From the NCBI GenBank assembly GCA_028277515.1, contig JANQGC010000298.1:1-32817 (forward strand): DNA of 32,817 nucleotides, written 5' to 3'. A program made the translations under genes and the position numbers. Shown here piece by piece: positions 6,343 to 12,992 of this stretch (the first letter of the stretch is position 1; each line of letters begins with the position of its first letter). Source of the stretch: Anaerolineae bacterium. GTDB lineage: Bacteria; Chloroflexota; Anaerolineae; Promineifilales; Promineifilaceae. The notes below the pieces were generated by a model that searched no databases, had not been told where the DNA came from, and was given only the letters and a program-made list of their open reading frames with translations.

Positions 6343-6480
6343 GGGCATCCTGATGCTATAGTACAGATTCGCAAGGCCTCAGCAATCGTGCTGCCGACCA
6401 TTGTCCTCGGTGAACTTTGGGCTGGATTTGAATTTGGTAGTCGAAGAACCGTTAATTGTGATGAGTTAGATTCTTTCCTT
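6343..6480 (+). pseudogene. Truncated duplicate of vapC
   Basis: About 138 bases corresponding to 5232-5370 of the vapC at 5184, about 90% identical by eye. It lacks the start, the antitoxin gene and the second half. The left edge sits at ATCCTGAT, an 8-bp sequence that occurs both before the intact antitoxin gene (4849-4856) and in vapC (5236-5243). That points to a deletion between these short repeats in an ancestral second cassette. The right edge fuses directly to a phd fragment. Confidence 0.88.
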
Positions 6481-6544
6481 TTACCAAACTTGTCCCATAT
6501 GATCTGGAGTTAAGTCCTCGCCAGTTAGGCGCTGGGCATCGGCC
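6481..6544 (+). pseudogene. Fragment of a Phd-type antitoxin gene
   Basis: 64 bases matching 4158-4221 of the phd-type antitoxin, coding for C-A-K-L-V-P-Y-like residues and L-G-A-G-H. It joins the vapC fragment with no spacer. Together with repeat B these remnants fill most of the 382-base stretch 6227-6608, which has no intact gene. Confidence 0.85.
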
Positions 6545-6608
6545 ACGGCTAATGTGCAATAGGCACTTGTTGCGATATAGTGAACCTGTTCAACAACTGC
6601 CGCCCAGG

Positions 6609-6896
6609 TCACGCCCCCGTCTTGGGTGACGAGGCTCGTTGGTAGGTGATGACCGCCCAGAGCAGCAAGCCGCCCACGGCGATCCAGATCAGCCCAAAAC
6701 CACCCATAAAAAAGGGCGATGCTACCATAACGCCAAATCTGGCGAAGATGAGCACGAGCACGCCCAACACAATAAGGCAAATCGAAAAAATCTGGATATT
6801 GATCAGCCCTTTGGTAAAGAAATTCGACTGCTTTCTTTTTAGGGAGCGCGCAGCGCGCTGCTCAAGGGGAACATGGAGTTCAGCATTCTCGTTCAT
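6609..6896 (-). CDS. Small two-helix membrane protein, unknown function
   Basis: A 95-residue protein I do not recognise. A basic, soluble N-terminus of about 30 residues (R-S-L-K-R-K-Q) precedes two hydrophobic segments, at about residues 33-54 (QIFSICLIVLGVLVLIFARF) and 60-84, with a short polar tail. That predicts a small inner-membrane protein. The ATG at 6896 lies 6 bases after a minus-strand TATAAT (6908-6903), so it may be leaderless. Downstream, in another frame (about 6640-6545), the translation contains T-Q-D-G-G-V-T-W, a motif common in BNR/YCF48-type repeats, up to the junction with the phd fragment. The gene may therefore have been cut or frameshifted when the island inserted. 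Confidence 0.6.
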   Translation of the reverse strand: MNENAELHVPLEQRAARSLKRKQSNFFTKGLINIQIFSICLIVLGVLVLIFARFGVMVASPFFMGGFGLIWIAVGGLLLWAVITYQRASSPKTGA

Positions 6897-6902
6897 AATT
6901 TC

Positions 6903-6908
6903 ATTATA
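6903..6908 (-). promoter_or_regulatory. -10 box, leaderless start of the small membrane protein
   Basis: TATAAT on the minus strand followed by GAAATT and then the ATG at 6896. There is no Shine-Dalgarno sequence and no clear -35 element. Confidence 0.5.
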
Positions 6909-6980
6909 AACGAATCACGGCTAAATAGCTAGAGTGCGTGTAGGGCAATCGCATTCGCAACATTTTTCATTTTGCAGATT

Positions 6981-7364
6981 TTAGAACAATCTAAGCTGCC
7001 TGGGCTCATCCTCCTGACCTGGACCTCGCCACATGTAAACCTTCAAGTCAATCTTGTCTTTCACAAACGCAATTCCCTCTTCCTCCAACAGTTGTCGTTG
7101 TCTCATCGCGCCAGGTCTTTCGCTTATCTTCCCCTGTGAATTGATCACTCGCTGCCAGGGCACGTCACCAGGACAGGCCGCCATTGCCCCGCCTACCCAA
7201 CGTGGACTGAATGCCTTGTAATCTTGAACGTCAATCCCCTCGGGCGGTGGCAGCATTTGAGCGATCTGTCCATAGGTAGCCACCATGCCATGCGGCACCT
7301 GGCGGACCAGGTTCCACACCTGTTCGTAATAGGCCTGCTGGTCAGGAGGTGTTGTGTAATGCAT
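6981..7364 (-). CDS. Alkyltransferase-like protein (ATL) of the MGMT family
   Basis: A 127-residue protein with the C-terminal DNA-binding fold of O6-alkylguanine-DNA alkyltransferase. The helix-turn-helix region reads V-P-H-G-M-V-A-T-Y-G-Q-I-A at about 23-35, followed by R-W-V-G-G-A-M at 55-61. The active-site P-C-H-R-V is replaced by P-W-Q-R-V at 69-73, with Trp in place of the alkyl-accepting Cys. That substitution marks the alkyltransferase-like proteins, which bind O6-alkylguanine and channel it to nucleotide excision repair rather than removing the alkyl group. The C-terminus runs longer than usual (Q-E-D-E-P-R-Q-L-R-L-F). It starts 20 bases after menB on the same strand and is probably co-transcribed. 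No good ribosome binding site precedes it. Confidence 0.9.
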   Translation of the reverse strand: MHYTTPPDQQAYYEQVWNLVRQVPHGMVATYGQIAQMLPPPEGIDVQDYKAFSPRWVGGAMAACPGDVPWQRVINSQGKISERPGAMRQRQLLEEEGIAFVKDKIDLKVYMWRGPGQEDEPRQLRLF

Positions 7365-7384
7365 TTAGCGAGTCAGCAGAAAAC

Positions 7385-8227
7385 TTACGGGATCCACTTA
7401 ATATCTTTAAAGTTTGGCTTTCGTTTTTCGAGGAAGGCGTTGCGCCCCTCTTTGGCCTCATCGGTCATGTAGGCGAGGCGGGTCGCTTCGCCGGCAAAGA
7501 CCTGCTGGCCGACCATGCCATCATCGGTCAGGTTAAAGGCGAACTTCAGCATCTTAATTGATGTCGGCGACTTGCCCAGAATCTCCTGCGCCCATTCATA
7601 AGCCGTCTCTTCCAATTCATCATGAGGAATAACCGCATTCACCATGCCCATTTCATACGCTTCCTGGGCTGAATAGTCTCGGCCCAGGAAAAAGATTTCC
7701 CGCGCCCTTTTTTGACCCACCATTTTGGCCAGGTAAGCCGAGCCATAGCCCCCATCAAAACTGGTGACATCGGCATCCGTTTGCTTAAAGATGGCATGCT
7801 CCTCACTGGCTAATGTCAGGTCACAGACGACGTGCAAACTATGACCACCCCCAACCGCCCAGCCAGGCACTACGGCAATGACAACCTTTGGCATAAATCT
7901 AATCAGCCGCTGCACCTCCAGGATATTGAGACGAGGCATGCCTTCTTCATCAACATACCCCTGGTGCCCGCGTGTTCTCTGGTCGCCTCCGCTGCAAAAG
8001 GCGTAGACTCCATCTTTAGGAGATGGCCCTTCGCCACTAAATAGGACAACACCAATGGATGTGTCTTCACGCGCATCCAGGAATGCTTCAAATAGTTCGC
8101 CCACTGTTTTGGGTCTAAAAGCATTGCGCACTTCCGGCCGGTTAAAGGCAATCCGGGCCACCCCGTCTGATTTATTATACGTTATATCTTCATACTCTTT
8201 TGCCGTTTTCCAATTTGCTCTACTCAT
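7385..8227 (-). CDS. menB: 1,4-dihydroxy-2-naphthoyl-CoA synthase
   Basis: A 280-residue crotonase-fold enzyme of menaquinone biosynthesis, which closes o-succinylbenzoyl-CoA to 1,4-dihydroxy-2-naphthoyl-CoA in the cytoplasm. MenB hallmarks are F-C-S-G-G-D-Q at 77-83, G-W-A-V-G-G-G-H at 122-129 (oxyanion hole) and the S-F-D-G-G-Y-G-S block at 156-163, plus a C-terminal K-R-K-P-N-F. Length is normal for the family. Other men genes are absent from the window. The ATG at 8227 follows a minus-strand TAAAAT by 6 bases with no ribosome binding site, suggesting a leaderless message. The alkyltransferase-like gene follows 20 bases downstream. Confidence 0.95.
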   Translation of the reverse strand: MSRANWKTAKEYEDITYNKSDGVARIAFNRPEVRNAFRPKTVGELFEAFLDAREDTSIGVVLFSGEGPSPKDGVYAFCSGGDQRTRGHQGYVDEEGMPRLNILEVQRLIRFMPKVVIAVVPGWAVGGGHSLHVVCDLTLASEEHAIFKQTDADVTSFDGGYGSAYLAKMVGQKRAREIFFLGRDYSAQEAYEMGMVNAVIPHDELEETAYEWAQEILGKSPTSIKMLKFAFNLTDDGMVGQQVFAGEATRLAYMTDEAKEGRNAFLEKRKPNFKDIKWIP

Positions 8228-8233
8228 GGCGTT

Positions 8234-8239
8234 ATTTTA
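8234..8239 (-). promoter_or_regulatory. -10 box, leaderless start of menB
   Basis: TAAAAT on the minus strand followed by AACGCC and the ATG at 8227, the same TAnnnT-N6-ATG layout as at 12981. No clear -35 element is seen. Confidence 0.45.
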
Positions 8240-8415
8240 CTCCACTTTGGGGGATACTAGCTATCTGCTTTCAGTTATCAGGTTACACAATGTTTTGACA
8301 AACAAAAATGTCACTACTATCCAATAATTGTAATCATTTAGAGAAATTCCACATCGCGAGAGATATTTTATGAGTGAACGACATCTCACAAAAATCGCTG
8401 TCGCTTTGCGGACCT

Positions 8416-8468
8416 GTAGAACAACCTTTCTAGGTTGTTTTAGTCGCAAGCTAGAAAGCTCGCGCTAC
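8416..8468. repeat. REP/BIME-like pair of inverted hairpins
   Basis: Two hairpins in opposite orientation share one design. On the plus strand GTAG (8416-8419) precedes AACAACCT-TTCT-AGGTTGTT, an 8-bp perfect stem. On the minus strand GTAG (8468-8465) precedes GCGAGCT-TTCT-AGCTTGCG, with one mismatch. Both carry the loop core TTTCTAG and a short TTTTAGT/GACTAAAA tail between them. A 5' GTAG tetranucleotide before a hairpin, in inverted pairs, is the hallmark of REP sequences mobilised by RAYT transposases. It fills part of the 335-base gap 8228-8562. No RAYT gene is in the window. Confidence 0.6.
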
Positions 8469-8490
8469 AATGTCATTAGCATATGTAGTC

Positions 8491-8531
8491 TTGACCAAAT
8501 CAAAAATTTAGTATAATATACACATATACTA
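8491..8531 (+). promoter_or_regulatory. Promoter and operator-like dyad of the VapBC operon
   Basis: TTGACC (8491-8496), a 15-bp spacer and TATAAT (8512-8517). A perfect inverted repeat TAGTATA (8509-8515) with TATACTA (8525-8531) overlaps the -10 box. It is a candidate binding site for the antitoxin encoded 32 bases downstream. Confidence 0.6.
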
Positions 8532-8562
8532 CATATATTTTATACTTTTGCTGAGGTGTATT

Positions 8563-8802
8563 ATGCCCCAATTACATTTTTATGTCCCCCAAGATCTGGC
8601 CGATCAAATTCAAAAGGAAGCCCGGGCTGCCCAGAAAAGTGTATCCAGCTACCTCGCCGAGTTGGTGAAGCAGGAAATGACGCCAGCCTGGTCTGAAGAC
8701 TTCTTTGATGATGTTGTAGGTGGATGGCAAGGAGAAGATCTCCAGCGTCCGTCCCAGGGTGAATACGAACAACGAGTCACCTTAGAACTACAAGAAAAAT
8801 AA
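8563..8802 (+). CDS. Ribbon-helix-helix antitoxin (VapB-like)
   Basis: A 79-residue antitoxin. The N-terminus MPQLHFYVPQDLADQIQKEA is a ribbon-helix-helix strand and first helix, followed by K-S-V-S-S-Y-L-A-E-L-V as the second helix. The acidic, tryptophan-containing C-terminus (E-D-F-F-D-D-V-V-G-G-W) is the likely toxin-binding arm. ATG 8563 follows GAGGTG by 4-5 bases and agrees with the family start; the in-frame ATG at 8548 has no ribosome binding site. The toxin gene starts 6 bases after the stop. Confidence 0.85.
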   Translation: MPQLHFYVPQDLADQIQKEARAAQKSVSSYLAELVKQEMTPAWSEDFFDDVVGGWQGEDLQRPSQGEYEQRVTLELQEK

Positions 8803-8808
8803 GAAAGT

Positions 8809-9207
8809 ATGTACTTGCTGGATACAAATGCTTGCATCGCGGTGCTTAATGGCAGTTCTCCTTCCTTAGTTGCTCAACTTAAACAGCACAATCCGGTTGA
8901 CATACACCTGTGTTCGGTTGTCAAAGCGGAATTGATATATGGTGCATACCACAGTTCTCGGCCAGCCGAGAACTTACGACTATTAGACCGCTTTTTTGGG
9001 CCGTTTATCTCTTTACCCTTTGACGATACTTGCTGCGATGTTTACGGCCGTATGCGCAATGATCTCGCCCGGTTCGGTACGCCAATTGGACCAAATGACT
9101 TACTGATCGCCGCCACGGCCTTAGCGAACGATCTAACTCTGGTTACAGCAAATTTAAAAGAATTCGGTCGTGTTGTTGGACTGTCGATTGAAAATTGGGA
9201 AATCTAA
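8809..9207 (+). CDS. vapC: VapC toxin (PIN-domain RNase)
   Basis: A 132-residue classical VapC. The N-terminal MYLLDTNACIAVLNG, V-K-A-E-L-I-Y-G-A (catalytic Glu), the G-P-N-D-L-L-I-A-A block (catalytic Asp) and L-V-T-A-N-L-K-E-F-G-R-V are all in the usual order and spacing. It cleaves tRNA or rRNA when not bound by VapB. The gene lies 6 bases after its antitoxin and shares that operon. It faces a minus-strand methyltransferase across an 89-base gap that has only a weak CTCGGA/TCCGAG dyad. Confidence 0.95.
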   Translation: MYLLDTNACIAVLNGSSPSLVAQLKQHNPVDIHLCSVVKAELIYGAYHSSRPAENLRLLDRFFGPFISLPFDDTCCDVYGRMRNDLARFGTPIGPNDLLIAATALANDLTLVTANLKEFGRVVGLSIENWEI

Positions 9208-9296
9208 TCTATATTCAATATTAATAACTCGGAGTCGATCCCCGAATACCCTTCCGAGATAATTAACCATTGACCATCAAACTCAAGCATCATATC

Positions 9297-10259
9297 TTAT
9301 GCCTTTTGCAGAACCAGGGAAAGGGAAGTGAAATAAATAGAACCAATCTTGAGCACCAGATGGGGATACTGGGTTATATAATCTGGTTGGCTCGTATCTA
9401 CGTAATCGGCAAGCGTATTTTCGCTGATTGAGTAGTCGATGTCCTCAACCGGTTCTAAGCCGCTGCTTTTTATTAAATAACGATCAATTTCTTCGGGAAG
9501 GAAGTATTCATCATGAGGGATGCCATTTAGGACCACTTCCGTCGTCAAAACCACGGCCCCACCAGGCTTTACAACCCGGGCCATCTCTTGCACAGCCTGA
9601 GTAGCAGCCACATGCCCCCCAAAATGTTCAATAGATGAAAATGAGAAGGAAAAATCAAAGTGATTATCCGGGAAATCCAGGTGACGGCCGTCCATGTACA
9701 TAGCCTGCAGATGATCCTTACGGTAAGGAATTTTGGCAAAACGCTCAGGGTTAATCAGCATATCCCCCGGCGCTTCATAAATTACAAATTCCCCTTCGCC
9801 GTAAATATCAGTGGCCACAACCAGTTTGATATAATTGGCCAGGTAGTAGAGAACGCTTTCAATGCCTGCCCCCACACCTAATGCTATCGCCTCTTCATGC
9901 AGCAGATTTAACTGCTGCAAAGCATAAATACCCTGCACCCACTCCCACGCCTTGCGATGTTTTTTGTGGCGTATATGGGATTCTCCTAAATCATCAAAAA
10001 TCTTCAGCCATTCCTCTCCTATCCAATCTTCCTCTGCACACAACTTATTCACCCGGCGGTCAAAGCGTGAGGGACCTACAGGCCCACCTGGCAGGTGCAG
10101 TTGTGTTACGTTTGGTGGCACAAGTTTAATGTCGGCATCAAGAGCAGTGATTTTCTCTTGCAGATTTGAGGGTAAAATTTGAAAGATAAAATTCCTTGCC
10201 GAATCAGGAAATACAGCGTGATAAATATCTCGCAGCTTTTTTGAAGTTTGCTTTGCCAT
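9297..10259 (-). CDS. Class I SAM-dependent methyltransferase
   Basis: A 320-residue protein. A long N-terminal extension of about 115 residues precedes a Rossmann-type methyltransferase domain. Motif I is atypical, A-L-G-V-G-A-G-I-E-S-V-L at about 124-135. An acidic strand end V-V-A-T-D-I-Y-G, a post-I D-G-R-H-L-D-F-P, then F-S-F-S-S-I-E-H-F-G-G-H and A-R-V-V-K-P-G-G-A-V-V-L-T-T-E follow. The substrate is not evident. The E-H-F-G-G-H segment resembles methyltransferases encoded near glycan or sulfotransferase genes, but no such cluster surrounds it. It stands alone; the next gene upstream diverges. I chose ATG 10259 over TTG 10268; neither has a strong ribosome binding site. Confidence 0.8.
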   Translation of the reverse strand: MAKQTSKKLRDIYHAVFPDSARNFIFQILPSNLQEKITALDADIKLVPPNVTQLHLPGGPVGPSRFDRRVNKLCAEEDWIGEEWLKIFDDLGESHIRHKKHRKAWEWVQGIYALQQLNLLHEEAIALGVGAGIESVLYYLANYIKLVVATDIYGEGEFVIYEAPGDMLINPERFAKIPYRKDHLQAMYMDGRHLDFPDNHFDFSFSFSSIEHFGGHVAATQAVQEMARVVKPGGAVVLTTEVVLNGIPHDEYFLPEEIDRYLIKSSGLEPVEDIDYSISENTLADYVDTSQPDYITQYPHLVLKIGSIYFTSLSLVLQKA

Positions 10260-10533
10260 AACGACCAAGATTTTCCAAATCTATCTTCAGCGGTTAGCGT
10301 AAATTCCTTTCAAGAACAAGAATATTAACTCATATGAGAGCACAGTTGCAATCACGAACAGACAACGATTTTCATTAAACAAAGAACACATTATAATGGA
10401 ACAAATGAATGCATTTTTGCATTTCGAGCAACTATCTTGATCCATTTCAAAAATCACCACGCAGAACAATCATGCAAAATCGGGCCACTTTATATTAATT
10501 TCAGGATTCTTTTACTTTAATACACTGAGTATC

Positions 10534-11652
10534 ATGGCGACTAAAATCAGTAGCGAAGAAATCGATATCATTTTGAAACAGAAAAATTTATTGATTCGAA
10601 ACCTGCAGATCACCTTGGGTTATTACAAGATAGGCCGGATGCTGCGTAGCTTTGCCAGCACCCACAACGTAAATTGGTTCGGCTTTGGTGCTTTTGCCTC
10701 AAAAACGGCCGGTCAGGCAATTCGCCATGAACTGCTGCCCGGTCCCTTGAAATCAGCTATGATCCGTGCTGCTGGCTATGACAATACGGCCATATACCTT
10801 CATAATGTGCTTGAACCGGCCACCCAACCTTTCACAACGGTACAAAAAACCGACAGCATCTTGGCAGAAATTTTAACACGGGTTAGTTTATTGTTGTCCA
10901 AGGGTAACTTGATGATTTTCGCAGAGGTGGCCAAACCCTATACCGATTTGGTCACCACATTTCGCCATAAGTGGCGGCCAAATGAAGCCAGGTTCCAGGA
11001 GTTTTTGGATAGAAATTTCACGCCCGGCCACTTTGAAGATGGGGGGCAAGATTGGCTTATGGAATCATGCACCTGTTTTTATCAAGCCCGTTATACAACA
11101 AATGCCAAGAAAAAAGCGGAACTGATCTTAACGGGCAACTTGCTGCTAGGCTATCATGAACAATCCCGTCTGCAGCCCGTGATCGAGAAGTCAATTGCCG
11201 TGCCGTTTGATATATTCACCGAAGGCATATTCCCGGAATACGAACAGAAACCTCATTCTGTTTGGAGGGATTTAGCCCAACGCGCCAAGGTCATATCTCG
11301 GAAAATGATTTTGCACACGATCACCCGTATGTGGATGGCATATTCCTTACCCACCCGCAGCCTGAGAGTAGGTAAGGATCTGGTAGCACCCACTGGAATG
11401 ATCAACTTTCCTCCTCAACTTCTCTTTATAGAAAACCCACGCTGCCAGGATTTAATCCGCAGATTCGATGGAAGCTTCGACACGCTCTCCGGCAGTGCGG
11501 CGGGCAATTGGGGCAGCTTGATGGACAGGATGCATTTCCTGGCTACCTTTTTCCGCAGTTATCAGAACTACAAACCTCTACATAAAAAACCATTCCTGGA
11601 CAACCAGATCGCACAGATCGAATTGGGGCAATTACCGGACGGACCCTTGTAG
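10534..11652 (+). CDS. Conserved hypothetical protein, mostly helical
   Basis: A 372-residue protein I do not recognise. No signal peptide or membrane segment is obvious. Notable blocks are N-V-N-W-F-G-F-G-A-F-A-S-K-T-A-G-Q-A-I-R (about 45-64), F-A-E-V-A-K-P-Y (about 129-136), and L-I-L-T-G-N-L-L-L-G-Y-H-E-Q-S-R-L-Q-P (about 201-219). These dense aromatic and charged motifs look like an enzyme core rather than a structural protein. E-V-A and H-E-Q could be metal ligands of a helical bundle, but that is speculation. It is followed after 34 bases by the ASCH/PUA-like gene and is probably co-transcribed. The ATG at 10534 lacks a clear ribosome binding site. Confidence 0.75.
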   Translation: MATKISSEEIDIILKQKNLLIRNLQITLGYYKIGRMLRSFASTHNVNWFGFGAFASKTAGQAIRHELLPGPLKSAMIRAAGYDNTAIYLHNVLEPATQPFTTVQKTDSILAEILTRVSLLLSKGNLMIFAEVAKPYTDLVTTFRHKWRPNEARFQEFLDRNFTPGHFEDGGQDWLMESCTCFYQARYTTNAKKKAELILTGNLLLGYHEQSRLQPVIEKSIAVPFDIFTEGIFPEYEQKPHSVWRDLAQRAKVISRKMILHTITRMWMAYSLPTRSLRVGKDLVAPTGMINFPPQLLFIENPRCQDLIRRFDGSFDTLSGSAAGNWGSLMDRMHFLATFFRSYQNYKPLHKKPFLDNQIAQIELGQLPDGPL

Positions 11653-11686
11653 TTCGATTTAACACAAGTTATTTAAGGAGACAAAA

Positions 11687-12019
11687 ATGAATTTTGGTAT
11701 CACGAAGACGATACCCAAAGCTGATGGTCAAGAAACAGTCGATGCATTATATGATGGCACACTGACGGAATATGAGTTCCACATGGCCGGTACCCCTTCT
11801 AAGTTGAAGGTCGGTCACTACGTTTATACGATTTTTGGCGATCAATTAATCGGCCGTCTGCGCATCCGCGAACTTATCTCTGGGGCTGTCAACCCCAAAT
11901 CGGGCAAACCACGCACGTTAATCATAGTAGAAGCACCGGGTGAACGATTGGCAGCACCAATTCCCAAGAAGGGGCATCGCGGCACGCGGTATACTCAAGG
12001 AGAGGATTGGCCAACTTAG
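11687..12019 (+). CDS. Small PUA/ASCH-like protein
   Basis: A 110-residue protein preceded by AAGGAGACAAAA, a strong ribosome binding site. The middle reads V-G-H-Y-V-Y-T-I-F-G-D-Q-L-I-G-R-L-R-I, resembling the beta-barrel of ASCH/PUA-superfamily domains, where a flat barrel binds RNA or modified nucleotides. The C-terminus K-G-H-R-G-T-R-Y-T-Q-G-E-D-W is strongly patterned. The fold assignment is tentative and the function unknown. It probably shares a transcript with the 372-residue gene 34 bases upstream. Confidence 0.65.
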   Translation: MNFGITKTIPKADGQETVDALYDGTLTEYEFHMAGTPSKLKVGHYVYTIFGDQLIGRLRIRELISGAVNPKSGKPRTLIIVEAPGERLAAPIPKKGHRGTRYTQGEDWPT

Positions 12020-12110
12020 GAGATATTAAAGGACAAAATTGTTTTTCGACCTGCCCGCTGCGACATTTCATTTTCACAATGCAATTTGAGAAATAACTTG
12101 TAAATTCTGC

Positions 12111-12125
12111 TTTTACATTGTAAAA
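12111..12125. promoter_or_regulatory. Palindromic operator candidate for the AbrB-type TA pair
   Basis: A perfect 15-base palindrome TTTTACA-T-TGTAAAA lies 22 bases before the antitoxin start. A further TTGTAAA half-site lies at about 12099. AbrB/MazE-fold antitoxins repress their own operons, so this is a likely binding site. Confidence 0.55.
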
Positions 12126-12147
12126 TAATATTGACATGGATCTTACT

Positions 12148-12375
12148 ATGAGAACAACAATTACAAAAAGAGCACAAACAGTTGTCCCGGCAGCACTACG
12201 AGAGCGTTATGATATCAAGAGTGGCGACTATCTAGAATGGATCGATGATGGCCAGGTTATAAAGGTGGTTCCTATCCCCGCCGATCCGATTAAAGCCTTA
12301 AGAGGTTCTGCAAAAGGGGAAAAGCTCTTAGAAAGATTATTGAGATCGCGCCAGGAGGATCGAGAGCTTGAGTGA
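12148..12375 (+). CDS. AbrB/MazE-fold antitoxin
   Basis: A 75-residue protein starting MRTTITKRAQTVVPAALRER, the swapped-hairpin DNA-binding fold of AbrB/MazE/VapB antitoxins (T-x-x-x-K-R-x-Q-x-V-V-P-x-x-L-R). The strand Y-L-E-W-I-D-D-G-Q-V-I-K-V-V-P follows, and then a basic C-terminal tail. The family usually starts at this methionine; an ATG at 12136 would add four residues. It overlaps or abuts the PIN toxin gene downstream, so the two form a TA operon. Confidence 0.85.
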   Translation: MRTTITKRAQTVVPAALRERYDIKSGDYLEWIDDGQVIKVVPIPADPIKALRGSAKGEKLLERLLRSRQEDRELE

Positions 12376-12385
12376 GGAAAGATAT

Positions 12386-12772
12386 ATGCTAGACACGTCA
12401 GCCGTTTTGACTTTTTTACAAGATGAAGCTGGAGCTGAACGTGTTGAATCAATACTGCGTCAAGAAGAAATCCTTCTACCCTACCTTGTCCTGCTAGAGA
12501 CTTATTACATTACGCTACAAGAACATTCCGAAGATGTCGCCGATAAGCGTTATGCTCTGCTAAAACAGCTCCCAGCGACTATTTTTTGGGAAGTCGATGA
12601 ACCCACCTTGCTAACAGCCGGTCGTTTTAAAGCTTATCATCACCTTTCATTGGCCGACGCCATTATCGCTGCTTTTGCTCAACGTCAGGGAGCTATCCTC
12701 GTACACAAAGATCCAGAACTCGAAGTATTATCGGAAGCCCTTAAGCTGGAGACTTTGCCTTATAAGATTTAA
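12386..12772 (+). CDS. PIN-domain toxin (VapC family)
   Basis: A 128-residue PIN-domain protein. Its acidic residues are Asp in MLDTSAV, Glu in L-V-L-L-E-T-Y-Y, Asp in L-S-L-A-D-A-I-I-A-A and Asp in V-H-K-D-P-E-L. The C-terminus is a leucine-rich segment. The ATG at 12386 follows GAGGAAAG by 5 bases. A TTG at 12368 would overlap the antitoxin by 8 bases and is a possible alternative. It pairs with the AbrB-type antitoxin immediately upstream. The 220 bases downstream to the sigma factor hold nothing I can identify apart from a CCCGTT/AACGGG dyad just before it. Confidence 0.9.
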   Translation: MLDTSAVLTFLQDEAGAERVESILRQEEILLPYLVLLETYYITLQEHSEDVADKRYALLKQLPATIFWEVDEPTLLTAGRFKAYHHLSLADAIIAAFAQRQGAILVHKDPELEVLSEALKLETLPYKI

Positions 12773-12980
12773 CATATCTACTAAGCCCAGGTGGTTTTTC
12801 TTTCCTGTTAAAAATGCCCAATTTCCCCAGTCAATTCAAAACCGAATGTATCGACTACCGCTATCACTACAGTTTGAAATAAGATTATTCCCCAATTTTT
12901 AACCCATTCACATCTCCCAATTCCTTCGCCAAACCAATTTTGAACAAAATCGCCCGTTGAACGAATCTTTTAGTAACGGG

Positions 12981-12986
12981 TAAACT
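12981..12986 (+). promoter_or_regulatory. -10 box, leaderless start of the ECF sigma factor
   Basis: TAAACT followed by GAACCG and the ATG at 12993, without a Shine-Dalgarno sequence. It matches the TAnnnT-N6/7-ATG arrangement seen at menB, the GNAT gene and the small membrane protein. Confidence 0.45.
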
Positions 12987-12992
12987 GAACCG

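Noticed and set aside
3823..6608. Integrative element inserted at tRNA-Glu
   Set aside because: No integrase or recombinase gene is visible and the 3' end of the tRNA is not repeated at the other side of the island, so I call it only a tRNA-adjacent island.
6481..6780. 99-residue minus-strand frame overlapping the small membrane protein
   Set aside because: It runs through the phd fragment junction and most of it is out of frame with the better-supported two-helix protein; at most its middle is a remnant.
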